Shown: positions 35,850 through 46,700 of the stretch, one piece after another
Layout of the letters: every line of letters begins with the position of its first letter
How positions within the stretch are numbered: position 1 is the first letter of the stretch
Assembly: GCA_002189035.1 (NCBI GenBank)
Contig: NEEC01000024.1
Location: 558,001-622,000 of the forward strand
DNA from: Utricularia gibba
Taxonomy: Eukaryota; Streptophyta; Magnoliopsida; Lamiales; Lentibulariaceae
Direction: 5' to 3'
Length of the DNA: 64,000 bases
Position numbers and translations under genes: made by a program
The notes under the pieces: generated by a model
The model's database searches: none
Seen by the model: only the letters and a program-made list of their open reading frames with translations
What the model was told of the DNA's origin: nothing

Positions 35850-36900
35850 AGTTAAGGCATCGATGCTTAGGGCATTCTCATATTGCTGCTATTCATCATT
35901 AACAAAAAAAAATTTAATTTACATTTCTGGCTATTGAACTCATAAATTTTGCAACAGTTGTCAACTTGGCAAACTTAGCAAACTTCCATTTTTACCTTTT
36001 GAACCCCTACTCATCGCCCCTTTCAAAAAATTCATTGTAATTTATGAGATCCTACACCAGTAATATCTCTTCATAAATCTAAATATTATGCTTGCTTTTT
36101 TTTATGATTTTAACAAATTTGTTTGATTTTTTCTTCTACGCCATAAGCGTGATTTTTCTAATATTTATTTTAACTTAGAAAATTATGTTAATCATCAAAT
36201 TCAATAACACATTCAAGTTTTTCAATCGGATGGCTGTGGTGAATTTCTTAATATTTGCTTAAGTGACCATTTTGAAAAACATCACATTATTCATCAAATT
36301 TCATGTCCTCATACCCTTGAACAAAACGATGTGGCTGAATGTCATCATCGCACCATTCCTGAGATTAGAATGACCATGTGTAAGGCTAGGGGCCTTGTGA
36401 CAGTTACGTATTCCATATTGGTTATGGACGGGGGTGGGGATATGTTTAAATAGAAGAACCTTGCTAATCTTATATGAGGTCTTTTTCCAGAAATGGGAGA
36501 ACATAAAACCGTGAAGTTTGGGTGTTCAAAGTGGAAAATATCCTGTAATGCGAGTGTGGGTCATGACATCATGCTTTTTCATAGTGCCACTCCTCTTTCT
36601 CTTTGGGTTGATGCCTTCCATAGTGCTCTTTATATCCTAAATTTTGTTCCCACTCGTGTGTTACGAAATTCCACTCCCTATGAAATGCTTTAATATAAAC
36701 CTCCCACTTTTGATCATCATCACGTCTTTGGTAGTTAATGTTTTCCATATCTTTGGACAGATTCTACAAAAAAAATTTCTCTCAAATCCTTACCCTATGT
36801 CTTTATTGATTGCAATGAATATTACAAAGGCTACTAGTGCTATCATCCATTGACGTATCAGATCTTCATCTCGCGCCATAGAGGAGACAACCTTTCCGTA
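35850..36900 (+). pseudogene. Copia integrase relic with small insertion
   Basis: HCQLGKLSKLPF-type zinc text near 35960, then QSDGCGEFLN, HHIIHQISCPHT and EQNDVAE (expected EQNGVAE) near 36320, and after an insert of about 190 bp, LWVDAFHSALYILNFVPT near 36610. Multiple stops and shifts. Several catalytic-region residues are altered. Confidence 0.7.
36377..36568. repeat. About 190-bp insertion inside copia integrase
   Basis: Integrase text breaks at ATGACCATG (about 36376) and resumes at ATGCTTTTTCATAGTGCC (about 36569). The insert holds TATTCCATATTGGTTATGGACG and GTTTAAATAGAAG, the look of a short promoter or LTR piece. A clear target duplication is not seen. Confidence 0.4.
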
Positions 36901-37329
36901 TCGTAATTGGCATCTTGATGTCTATCATGTCTCATTTCTCAATGATGATTGGGTCCACTTACCAAGCTCCCTCCTACCTCTATCTAGTACTCATCCCCTG
37001 TTTCAATAAATATCCCCCCTACCCCACCCATCCACTCCTCCGATTGAGACTACACCCCTTTCATTGCCTTTTTCTTCCCATCCTTTACCCCCTCAATCAC
37101 ACACCCCTTCAACCTTCACCAGCCACCCCCCTCCCCCCCACACGTGCCTTCTCATCCAATGATGACTCAATATCATGCCTATGTTGCCCTTATACTTTTT
37201 ATCCCACCTGAGCCCAAAACTCTCCAACAAGCCCTGTCTCATCCCAACTGGTGCAATGCCATACAAGCTGAACTTTCCTTGCATCACAATCACACACATT
37301 CTGCTTATTCCTCACACACGTACCATGCA

Positions 37330-38400
37330 TGTCATTGGTTTTAAGTAGGTTTAGAAAGCGAAGCTCAAGATCAATGGTTCTCATGATTGTCTTAAAGCTC
37401 ACCTAGTTGCTAAGGAATACAACCAAGTTGATGATGTTGACTACATAGAAACCTTCTACTCGATGATTCGTCCTACCACCATTCGCCTCGTTCTCACCAT
37501 TGCACTTCAGGGTAGATGGCCTATTCGTCAAGTTGATGTGACAAATGCCTTTCTCCATGGTGATCTTTGAAAAACCATTTACATTGCTCAACCCCTAGAT
37601 ATGTTTGATCCTCACCTCTCCACCTTTTACAAGTTTAGCTCCTTTCTTCTTTACCTTCGCATTCAGTGCAGTTTTGCTGACTCTTCCCTTTTTTTCATCA
37701 TTCTCTTATTAGTATTGTTTATCTTCTTTTCTATGTTAATGACATGCTCTTAACAGCCAGCTCAGAGTCTCTTCTTCAATCGCTTATCTCTAATCTTGCC
37801 ACCCAAATTGCCTTAAAAGACTTGGGGTCTCCCCACCACTTCCTTGGTATTGAAATTCAATCCTCTATGATGAGTCTTCATCTTTCTAAGACTCACTATG
37901 CCATTTCTATTCTTGAGAGGTTCAACATGCAAGATTGTCATCCTATCAATTTCTATTGGCTCTTATTGGCTCTCTTCAATACCTGACCTTTATCCATCTT
38001 GAGCTTCAATTTTTTATCAACTTCCTCTATCAGTTTCTGCAACACCCAACCCATCATCATCTTGCCCTTGCCTATCATATTCTTCGCTATGTTAAAGGTA
38101 CTCCCACCCATGGCATCCTCTTATCCTTGCATCCACATCCACATCTCCACGGTTATGGTGATGCTCTCTTGTGACAACCTTAGTGCTGTTCAACCGTGAA
38201 CTCAGTTCTTCATCACCATAGTAAGCATATTGAGCTAGATTATCACTTTGTTTGTGAGAAAGGTTGCTGGAGGTCTCTTAATCACCAAGTAAATCCATGT
38301 GTTGTCTCAAGTGGCTGATTTGTTTACCAAAATTCTCACCAAATCGATGTTGGTCAAGTTTCATAGCAAACTCACCATCCACCCACGACCTCATTTATAG
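37330..38400 (+). pseudogene. Copia reverse transcriptase and RNase H relic
   Basis: Blocks: YIETFYSMIRPTTIRLVL, RQVDVTNAFLHGDL, FYVNDMLLTAS (catalytic YVDDM with Asp to Asn), IALKDLGSPHHFLGIEIQ, LALAYHILRYVKGTPTHG and SQVADLFTKILT-like text near 38320. The D to N change at the catalytic box, plus frameshifts, would abolish activity. Confidence 0.78.
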
Positions 38401-38732
38401 GGGGTTGATGAACCAAAACAGTAGACACAAGTGCTAGGATAATTCAACAAAGCCTAACTCCATCAATCCTTCTCACTACAAAGAGATTGCCTAGCCCATA
38501 TGCTACTTCCTAGAGATGATCCTACTAAAGACTACACTTAATTTCCTTTATTCATTAGAGTTTCTCTTTAAATAGTTCATTCACAAACAAATAATATGGA
38601 TCTTCTAATTTTTATTGACTAAGTTCAATGCATCTCTTTGTCTTTTTTTTTTTTTGTTAACCAAACTTTTGATCAACACGAAATCCATCATGGCCACTCA
38701 AATTGTGCCATGAGGCAAATGCTCTGATATTA
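38401..38732. other. Retroelement debris between two LTR-like ends
   Basis: It includes the possible start of a copia 3' LTR. Near 38721-38732 the minus strand reads TAATATCAGAGC, a copia-type primer site (10 of 12 bases) for an element pointing left. No ORF. Confidence 0.45.
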
Positions 38733-39066
38733 TGTTGAAATTAAGGATCAATTAGTTGGTCAAGTACACGTGAAGCTCACAAAAAACATATATCACATTA
38801 GAAAAGATTAGACTCAATCGATTACTAATTATCTAAAATTTGTTATATACTTGATTATTTTACTTTCAAATCCCGATACAATAGCTTGTTCCAATTGTTG
38901 AAAGAGAATACGATGAGTCAAGTGAGCACATATGAAGTCCAAGTATACAAGAATTATAAATCATATTTGAAAAAATTAATTTCAATCGATTATTGATGAT
39001 CTATAATTTGTTATATGCTTGATTATTTTATTTTTAAATCCCGATATATAATTGCTTGTTCATCCA
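38733..39066 (-). repeat. Copia-type LTR fragment containing a 158-bp tandem duplication
   Basis: The left edge TGTTGAAATTAAGG abuts the minus-strand primer site. Unit 1 (38761-38897) and unit 2 (38919-39066) share CAATCGATTA, AATTTGTTATAT, CTTGATTATTTTA and AAATCCCGATA with a period of 158 bp. The right edge of the LTR is not defined. Confidence 0.55.
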
Positions 39067-39815
39067 TGCACTCTCATTCCAGATTGTTTTGTTCCAGACT
39101 TTGAGAATGAGTGATGGATCATTGAGTAAGAAAAAGAAAGAACATTCACCAAATCTCGCTGAGAATTGTAATGAAGAGGCTGCTTCTTCCTTGGAGCTAC
39201 GCTGCTTCCAAGGAGTTGCAAAATTCAAGGAAAAAAAAAACTAAAGACCATTAGATGGTCTTTTAATAATTACCATAAGTGCCTAAATCCTATGTCTGGT
39301 AGGTCTCCTAAGTGCCTATACACGATGTCCTTGATTGTAATCTAAGCTTCGTAAGGCTCCGGATTGCTCATGTTTCCGTCACTCATTTCACGCGCCGCTG
39401 CTTCAGTTTTGTCCTCGTCATTTGCTTGCGCTCCATGACACATACGAGCTTCATCCTGTTGCGTGTGAGGAAGAATGTGTGCATAACTTGCTTCCGGATT
39501 CCTCATTGAATAGAAAGGGATTGCTCAAAGGCTGACAACGGAATGTTTAACCATTATCTTGAAGAGGGTGAGGTCTGGATATACGAGTTCTTCAGCTCTT
39601 CTTTCAAATGGAAGTAGCGGATATAAACCTGTCACTGTTAGTGTACAAAGTAATATTAACTCCTCTCCGTTTGTCTTTAATGCAGAATCATTTTGAGAAA
39701 CATACCTGTACTTTCTCCTCTTTCGCTACTGTAGGAAAGTAGAATAGCTGATTGATTCCATCTCTGTCTGTCTGTCTGATTGGAAGGTAAAGCAAGCGTT
39801 GAAGGCAGATCGAAT
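39067..39815. other. Spacer and likely 3' UTR of the PPR gene
   Basis: No supported gene. A short CTGTCTGTCTGTCTG microsatellite lies near 39764. The part next to 39815 is probably the 3' untranslated region of the PPR gene. Confidence 0.45.
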
Positions 39816-42800
39816 TCAGCTCAACCGCAGTGTTTGTAACGCTTCAAAGCTGCAAAGAGATGAAAAACTATGAGCATAAATGAAGATTCGAAGATAGGGA
39901 TATGCTATCTTTACCATCATTCTCCTTGTTTTAAGTTCCAATTTCCTCTTCAGAACAAGCTGGGATAGATGTGGTTTGCCCTCTCTATTTAGCCCCCATA
40001 TGACGCTCCGGAAGTTAATTGTACTGGGACATATCCCATCTTCCAGCATCTCAGAGATGAGCTCGAGTGCCTCTTCTGACCTTCCTGTGTTACACAGGCA
40101 CTCTAGAAACATGGAATAAGTCTTAAAATCCGGTGAGGGGCCATCCTTTTTTAAACGATGGAAAATATTCCAAGCATCTTGCGCCTTCCCCAGCCTTACA
40201 TACCCGCAGATCAGAGCAGAGTAAGTGACTATTGTAGGCTGGCAACCCTGTTTTTTCATTTCAGCAAGGATTTGCAACGCTCTCTGGAGTTCATTCTGCT
40301 TTAGAAAGTGAACTATCAAAGACGTGTACACATGAACTGTCGGGACAATACCGTTCTGTTTCATGGATTCCATCTTCGACAAGGCCTCTTCTAACTGCCC
40401 TCTACGAAGTAAAGCATGTATCAAACTACCATACGTGTATTGCTCCAGGATATCTCTTTCAGGACCAATTTCCTTAGATAAGGCTACAGCATCCTCCAAC
40501 TTCCCAGCACGACAAAGAGCTCTAAAATACAACGAGTAGGAAAGAGGAACAGAGAAACCAAACCTGGGCAACGACTTGATACAACTTCTGGCATCAGAGA
40601 GTTTGTTCATTTCACATAAGCAGGTGACATAAATTTCAAGCACTTTTTTATCAATGTAGCCTTCTTTGACCATTTCCTTGTAGATCTTGATCGCATCATC
40701 TACTTTCCTCCCCTTCTTCCCACAGAGGAGTGTTATAAAATAGTAATATGTGGCTTTGGATGGTTTGCAGCCATCAAGTTTCATCTCATCGAAGGTTCTC
40801 AAAGCAATATCTGTCAACCCCGTTCGAGCATACTGCATTATCATGATTGTCCATGTATCGGATGTTATCGAGCAACCCCGTCTCTTCATCTCATAAAAGA
40901 GGCATCTCATCTTCTTGAAGTCTTTGCCCTTTCCTGCAATCTTAATGGCCAAGTGATATGCTTTTTCGTTATGAGAATAACCAGGCTTATTATCAATCCA
41001 GGAGAAGAACTTCAAGCAATTACCGAGGTTGACTCCACAGTTTTTCATAGCCTCCACCACATCATCTGGTTTGAGCTTGAATGAAAGTTTATCCAGTTTC
41101 CCTTGTATAGAGAACCAATCTGTCGAGGATCTTAAAATTTGAGAAACTTCTTCTACATCATGATAGCTGACGAGTCTTTCCCCAACACACGTACGTTCTG
41201 TTCCATTGCAATCTGAAATTCCTACTTGTTCTAGCTGGTCACAATGTTCTGTTTTTCGTTCATCCGAACATGGAAGGTGAAGGGTGGAGTTTTGTTGTGG
41301 CTTCCTTTCTGCAGCTAACTCACTTCTTCCTCCTTTCTTTGCCAAGTAAGATTCAAAAACCTCGTAGAGCTCATCTCCCATTCTTCCAGTAGTCTGCATT
41401 CCCCTCAAAACTCTGAGAATCTCATCCGGTGATGAATCTTTACTGAGTTCCTCCACAAACATCATATACATTTCTGAAGTTGGTTTTATTCCTTTCTCAT
41501 GTATACTTCTGAAAATTTCCCATGCTTCATCAATTCGATTGTGGTGAACAAAACCTTCAGCAGCATAAGCCGTTGAAACACCATCCAACTGAATACTCAT
41601 TCTTAACATTTCATTGTAGAGAATCATGCCCCTCTGAAAGTCATTCTTCCTGAACAGATTGAGCATCAAGTCCTTAGATATTCCTGCTGATATTATGACA
41701 CCTGAGTCCCTTGCCAACTGAAAAAACCTGAATGCTTCACCCGCCTCATTTCCTTGCAGGTATGCACTTACCAGGACTTCATACGCATCTCGATCAGGTA
41801 CAATGTTCTTTTTTTTCATTATCTCAAGAATCTCCTCTGCGTCTTTCATCATTCCCCGGCTACAGAGTCCTTTCACCAATGTTCCCAGCATTTCACCATC
41901 AAGAACGATTCCCTTATTTTTATAGTCTCGAATCAACTCGAACGATTCCTTGATTCTCCCAGCGTTGCACAAAGTCTTCAACATCAAATCTAGTGCTTGA
42001 GCTTGGGGAATTCCAGAAAGTCTCACCATTTCCCAACCAAGCAACCGAACAGCGGGAACATTGCCAGAATATGCAAGGCATTTCAGTAAGTTTTGATATA
42101 AAGCAACATCAATATCCATCTCATTCTGCGCCATTTCTTTGTAGAACTCCAAAGCCAGTTCAGATTTTCCAGAAGAGCAGAGGGCAAACATCAGTGTTCT
42201 GTACGTAGTTACGTCAGGCTGAATACCGGCTTTCTTCATTCCCTCAAACAATAGTAGGCATTTTCCGGTCATCTTGGCTTTTCCATACTGTGAAACAAGA
42301 TTGTTCCACGTAGTGGCGTCTATTTCAGAATGATTTTCCCTCATTTCATCAGCAACTTTATCAAGTAAACCAAAATCCTTGGCTTCTATGGCTATGGCTA
42401 TCATTTCTTTCGAAGTGTTGGTTGAATGCTGAAAGCTTTTTCTGAGTTTTACCCAGTTGAAAAACCTGTGAGCCTGATGTGGAACCTTGGAGCAATTTTT
42501 CAACACTTTGTGAACAATCTCCTCGTTAAAATGGAGATCGATGCTTTCCAGCATTTCTTCCATCCTTATCAGCCCTTTTTGTGTTGTGATGATGATCTGT
42601 GTCACCTTGTTAATCACGGCATCGACAGATTCAAAGTCACCCTCACTTCCCTTTCCCTCCCTTTTCATATGGACTCCTATTTTTGTATGCCCTGGGTTTT
42701 CATGTTTGATCACAATTGTCTCGCTTTCTGCAGCCTTGCTTTTCGTCGTCTGCCTGTCTCTGTCTGCAGCATTTGCACAAACAGTTGGCGGGTGAACGTT

Positions 42801-43094
42801 CGGAAATGACTCCTCTTTGAAGTTGGGTCCTTGAGATACTGCAAGCCGGCCGGAAGTACTTCTAAAATGCTCATAGCCTACGATATCGAGGATTTCATTA
42901 AAAAGTAGGCCAAGATCTTGCGAGTTGGGTTTCTTCTGGCCGGCGTTCCCACCGCCTTTGTCGGGGTTACCAAGTGATTCCGCTGAGAAGGCTGAAAGGT
43001 AAACCACGTGAACAACTCTGGGCTCGGGAAAACTCAATCTCAGACGACTTTCCTGAAAACATGACTTCACAAATCCACCTTTGAGGTGCCTCAT
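39816..43094 (-). CDS. P-class pentatricopeptide repeat protein, 1092 aa, single exon
   Basis: One uninterrupted ORF. The first 45 residues are basic and lack acidic clusters at the very start (MRHLKGGFVKSCFQESRLRL), fitting a mitochondrial presequence. Two blocks of about 35-residue helical repeats follow, roughly residues 230-590 and 680-1060. Examples are DVTTYRTLMFALCSSGKSEL, VPDRDAYEVLVSAYLQGNEA, VYTSLIVHFLKQNELQRALQ and TIVTYSALICGYVRLGKAQD. A charged linker separates the blocks. No E or DYW tail is present, so it is P-class; such proteins bind organellar RNA one base per repeat. From memory it resembles Arabidopsis At5g06400 (about 1030 aa). The last 30 residues look atypical, so an intron near the 3' end or a local drift in the tail is possible. 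The target RNA is unknown. Confidence 0.93.
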   Translation of the reverse strand: MRHLKGGFVKSCFQESRLRLSFPEPRVVHVVYLSAFSAESLGNPDKGGGNAGQKKPNSQDLGLLFNEILDIVGYEHFRSTSGRLAVSQGPNFKEESFPNVHPPTVCANAADRDRQTTKSKAAESETIVIKHENPGHTKIGVHMKREGKGSEGDFESVDAVINKVTQIIITTQKGLIRMEEMLESIDLHFNEEIVHKVLKNCSKVPHQAHRFFNWVKLRKSFQHSTNTSKEMIAIAIEAKDFGLLDKVADEMRENHSEIDATTWNNLVSQYGKAKMTGKCLLLFEGMKKAGIQPDVTTYRTLMFALCSSGKSELALEFYKEMAQNEMDIDVALYQNLLKCLAYSGNVPAVRLLGWEMVRLSGIPQAQALDLMLKTLCNAGRIKESFELIRDYKNKGIVLDGEMLGTLVKGLCSRGMMKDAEEILEIMKKKNIVPDRDAYEVLVSAYLQGNEAGEAFRFFQLARDSGVIISAGISKDLMLNLFRKNDFQRGMILYNEMLRMSIQLDGVSTAYAAEGFVHHNRIDEAWEIFRSIHEKGIKPTSEMYMMFVEELSKDSSPDEILRVLRGMQTTGRMGDELYEVFESYLAKKGGRSELAAERKPQQNSTLHLPCSDERKTEHCDQLEQVGISDCNGTERTCVGERLVSYHDVEEVSQILRSSTDWFSIQGKLDKLSFKLKPDDVVEAMKNCGVNLGNCLKFFSWIDNKPGYSHNEKAYHLAIKIAGKGKDFKKMRCLFYEMKRRGCSITSDTWTIMIMQYARTGLTDIALRTFDEMKLDGCKPSKATYYYFITLLCGKKGRKVDDAIKIYKEMVKEGYIDKKVLEIYVTCLCEMNKLSDARSCIKSLPRFGFSVPLSYSLYFRALCRAGKLEDAVALSKEIGPERDILEQYTYGSLIHALLRRGQLEEALSKMESMKQNGIVPTVHVYTSLIVHFLKQNELQRALQILAEMKKQGCQPTIVTYSALICGYVRLGKAQDAWNIFHRLKKDGPSPDFKTYSMFLECLCNTGRSEEALELISEMLEDGICPSTINFRSVIWGLNREGKPHLSQLVLKRKLELKTRRMMVKIAYPYLRIFIYAHSFSSLCSFEALQTLRLS

Positions 43095-43613
43095 CCCTCA
43101 ATTCACAGGAGTCCCGGGCGGTGAATTCACTGAGCCACATTCAGTCAACGATATGTGAGAACTTGGACGCGCGAGGGAGATGGAATCTTCAAAGAAGAAG
43201 TTTCAGAAGAAATTCAAGGTCGTGAAGCTTGAATCTCGGCTGGGTTTCGCAATTCCCTGTCAGTCAGCGCCTTGAGGTTTTTATCGCTTCCTACTCTCCG
43301 CTATGTATACAAGAAAAGTTCTTGAATGCTGCGCTTTTTGAGGTTGTTAATATTGTTATCTTATTTATATATTTTTTATAATTTATTTTTATTAAAATCT
43401 TTTGTTGACAATTCATCTTTTTTTACAATACTTCAGTTTTACATTATCATTGATAATTTACTTTACGTACTTACTTTTTAATAATTTAACTTTATATTTT
43501 ATTAATATTTTAATTTAAGTATTCATTTTAATATCTTAAATATCTAGTTTCATTCATAATTTAACTTACTCAAAAATAGTTTTCTTTAAATTTAATGAAT
43601 TATATCAATATAT
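43095..43613. other. PPR 5' flank and AT-rich spacer
   Basis: 43095-43320 is GC-balanced and should contain the 5' UTR and promoter of the PPR gene. The remainder is AT-rich without coding signal. Confidence 0.5.
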
Positions 43614-44070
43614 TGAGGGTGAATCTGCAAGTGCACAAACACCGTCGACATAATAAAATAAGATTATATCTACAAAGAATTGTTATTGAAATTTTCTTTT
43701 TAAACAAATACTCAAAAAGATAAACAAAAGAAAGATTTGGGTTTAAAAACAATAATAAAAATGGCCTTGGATCTAAGATCCACCTTGCTCAAAACTCGTC
43801 CATACGTGTATGCAAACCTTGAAAGCTGATTTGCTTGCGCAAACTTTGAGGATATTATTCTAAAATAGTGCTTCTCAATGATCATTATAATACTGTCCAT
43901 TGTTTTGTGGAATTATGGAATCAACCACACCACCAAAGCCACTTCACCTCTTGCGATAACCTATGTTTTACCCACACTCAAATCTTACCCTTACATCTCT
44001 CACCTCGCAGACAGATTAGACAAAATGTGTCTTACCAACGATGTCCGATTGCACCCTTCTCCTTAGATGC
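43614..44070 (-). repeat. Partial LTR of the Athila/Tat-like family
   Basis: TGAGGGTGAATCTGCAAGTGCAC matches the end of the LTR at 10406 and 50082, and similarity continues for about 455 bp to GCTTGATG. Orientation and position make it the remaining part of the 3' LTR of gypsy copy 2. It contains TTGCGCAA at 43835. Confidence 0.72.
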
Positions 44071-44835
44071 TTGATGAGATCATGGATGTTACAGATAATC
44101 ACAATGAATATAAAGGATAGAAGATCAATAATCCTCCATTGATTCCAGTTGGGCCAATCACTAGATCAAGAGCAAGAAAGAATCAAAAAGTACTTAAGGG
44201 GCTATAGAATTCAACAAATCCACGAGGTGTTTGGCATAGAATTCAACCTTCTCGAAGTAGAACAACTTGAGTAGAGGAGGCCCATTACTCCTAAATACAT
44301 TATTAATACTTTTCTTTCGAATAAGCCCAATCTTTCATCTATATAAGAAGAGCTTTACTCTTGTTTAGAAGAGCTTTACTCTTCTTTTAGTTCTTGTAGA
44401 ACTTTACACTTATCAAACCATGCTTGTGGTGTCTAGTGTGTGGTTTATTACTCCAAATTCTTTTCTTGATTCTGTGAGTGTGATATCATTTCATAGTTTG
44501 GGTTGCATGGATTTTAAATCATTGAAGGCCAACTTCTTTTTCTTGAAGGATTGCTTCTTTTGAACCAAAATCTAGTCTGCCAATCACTTGTTGATTGTAG
44601 GGTCATATTAGGTGGCATTTATCTATCTTGATTTGTTTATCTTATCTTTTAGTTATCTCTTCTTCTGAAAAGAAAAACCAAGGGGGGTTCCTTATATTTG
44701 TTTGTCCCATCCTATTCTTCTGGATTGCTGCAAAATGAAAAAAAAAATGTGTTGAAGGGAGAAAGAAGGTTAGCAACTTGAATCCATTGAATTTTCTACT
44801 TCCCAAACAAAAGAAGAGTAAAAAAAAAGGCTAGC
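44071..44835 (+). mobile_element. Foreign 3' fragment of another gypsy element
   Basis: A plus-strand reading VGPITRSRARKNQKVLKGL at about 44140 resembles the C-terminal tail of other plant gypsy polyproteins. It is followed by 3' UTR/LTR-like sequence with a direct repeat AGAAGAGCTTTACTCTT. It replaces the RNase H, integrase and 3' UTR expected in gypsy copy 2. Both junctions are abrupt. Confidence 0.55.
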
Positions 44836-44877
44836 AATGCTGGCATAATAAATCACATGAATTACCTTGTCTTTTTT

Positions 44878-45843
44878 CTATCCAAGAACAGCTCCTACAG
44901 TACAATCACTAGCATTACACATCAGCTCAAATGGCAAGATCCAATCTGGTGGTTGAAGGATGGGTGCAGTAACAAGAGCTTGCTTCAGCATGTTGAAGGC
45001 GTGCACACATTCTACATCAAAACAAAATTCTGCGACTTGCACAAGCAATGTTGTTTGTGGGCGAGAAATGTGAGAAAAATTGGCAATAAATCTCCTATAA
45101 AATTCCGCATTCCCCAATAAGCTTCTGATCCCTTTTACCATAGTTGGTGTTGGTAATTTTTCAATCACCTCAATTTTTTCTGGATCCACTTGAATCCCTT
45201 TGGATGAAATGTGGTTTCCAAGTACAATGCCTTCTTCAACCATAAAATGACACTTCTCCCAATTGAGTACCAAGTTGCACTCAATACACCTCTCCAAAAT
45301 GATGCCCAAGTTCTGCAAACATGAATCGAAATCAGTCCCATAAACAGATATATCATCCATAAATACCTCCATGATCTTTTCCACATGTTCTGAAAAAATG
45401 GCTGTCATGCAACGCAGAAAAGTTCCAGGAGCATTGCACAAACCGAAGGGCATTTTCTTGTATGCAAAGGTGCCAAAAGGACAAGTAAATCTGGTCTTGT
45501 GTTGATCTTCCGGATGTATTGGAATCTGCAAAAATCCGGAATAACAATCAAGATAACAATAGAAAGCTTGGTTACTTAACCTTTCCAGAATTTGTTCAAT
45601 AAATGGTAATGGGTAATGATCCTTTCTGGTGGCATCATTGAGTTTCCGAAAATCAATACGCATCCTCCATCCAGTGACCTTGCACAAGAGGATGAGGTCT
45701 CCCTTCTCGTTTTGTGTCACTATCATGCCTCCTTTCTTTGGTATGCAATACACTGGGCTAACCCATTGGCTATCTGAAATAGAATAGATGATATCAGCAT
45801 CTAACAATTTCAAAATTTCATTTTTAATCACCTCCTTTAGCAT
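44878..45843 (-). pseudogene. Gypsy reverse transcriptase (copy 2)
   Basis: A 321-codon open stretch with DSQWVSPVYCIPKKGGM, RIDFRKLNDATRKDHYPLPF, YSGFLQIPIHPEDQHKT, FGLCNAPGTFLRCM, the catalytic VFMDDISVYG, and NASDCTVGAVLG at the start of RNase H. It ends at a TAG where copy 1 has Gln (GAVLGQ). Past the stop, RNase H text continues only about 40 bases before the foreign fragment. RT itself is better preserved than in copy 1. Confidence 0.85.
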
Positions 45844-46700
45844 AGGATTCGCCCGCCTTTGTGGTTGCGAATTGGTCTTGCCTCAGCCTCCAAATAAATC
45901 CGATGGGTGCAGAATTGAGGGTCAAGCCCTTTCAAGTCATCTAAGGGGTACCAATGGCTTGTCGGTGCTTGTGCAAGACATCCAGCAGGAATTGGGTGTG
46001 GTAGTCATTCAATTCTGCATTAACAACCACTGTCAATTTCCTTGCTCTAACATTAATTAAGGGTGGTTGCCATAAAGGGTCTCCCAAAAATGATTGGCAC
46101 CTCCACATCAAGTGCCATATCCAAAACAACAAAATCACAAGGAACAAAATATTTTCTAATTTTTACCGGTACGCTTTCTAACACTCCTTCGGGATTCTTC
46201 ATGGATTTATCAGCAAATACCAGCTGAATTTTCGTGGTTCTCACCTCCTCAAGATTAAGTGCTTTGAATTAAGAATAAGGCATCAAGCTGATACTTGACC
46301 CATGATCATATAAGCACTTCTCAAAATTGCTTCTTCCAATGACACAAGGGATTGAAAAAATTCCAAGATCTAAATGCTTTTGAATCAGTCCATGTGTTAG
46401 AACCGTACTACATTGCTTGGATAATTCAATAACAGCACCATTCTCAATCTTCCTTCAATTGGCCAAAATATCCTTTAAGAATTTTGCATAAGTGGACATT
46501 TGCAACATCACATCAGTGAATGGGATGTTGACATGAAGCGTTTTCAGCATCTTCAGAAACTTGGAATATTGTTCATCCACTAATGATTTGGCTTGTCTCT
46601 ATGGATAAGGAACTGGAAGATTATAGGAAGGTGGAGATACGTACACTGGAACATCCAACAACTCGTCTGCTTGCGCAGGGGGGTGCTATTGTTGTACTTT
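45844..46700 (-). pseudogene. Gypsy protease relic (copy 2)
   Basis: Pieces matching copy 1: RTTKIQLVFADKSMKNPEGV, VLDMALDVEVPIIFGRPFMA, and an upstream segment about 46270-46520. About 300 bp that link protease to RT in copy 1 are deleted near 46030. Stops and shifts throughout. The solo LTR begins at 46701. Confidence 0.72.

Larger units (their letters stand above)
34470..38400 (+). mobile_element. Ty1/copia element, frame-broken
   Basis: The primer site TGATATCAGAGC (34470-34481) differs from the tRNA-iMet type by one base. Coding blocks in order are gag, protease, integrase, RT and RNase H. Only the end of a 5' LTR is visible. A sequence starting TGATGAACCAAAACAGTAG near 38406 may begin the 3' LTR, but no matching 5' copy is present to prove it. 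Confidence 0.8.

Noticed and set aside
42426-42809. 127-codon plus-strand ORF and others opposite the PPR gene
   Set aside because: They are antisense to an intact 1092-codon frame and show no domain or codon signal; they are shadows.
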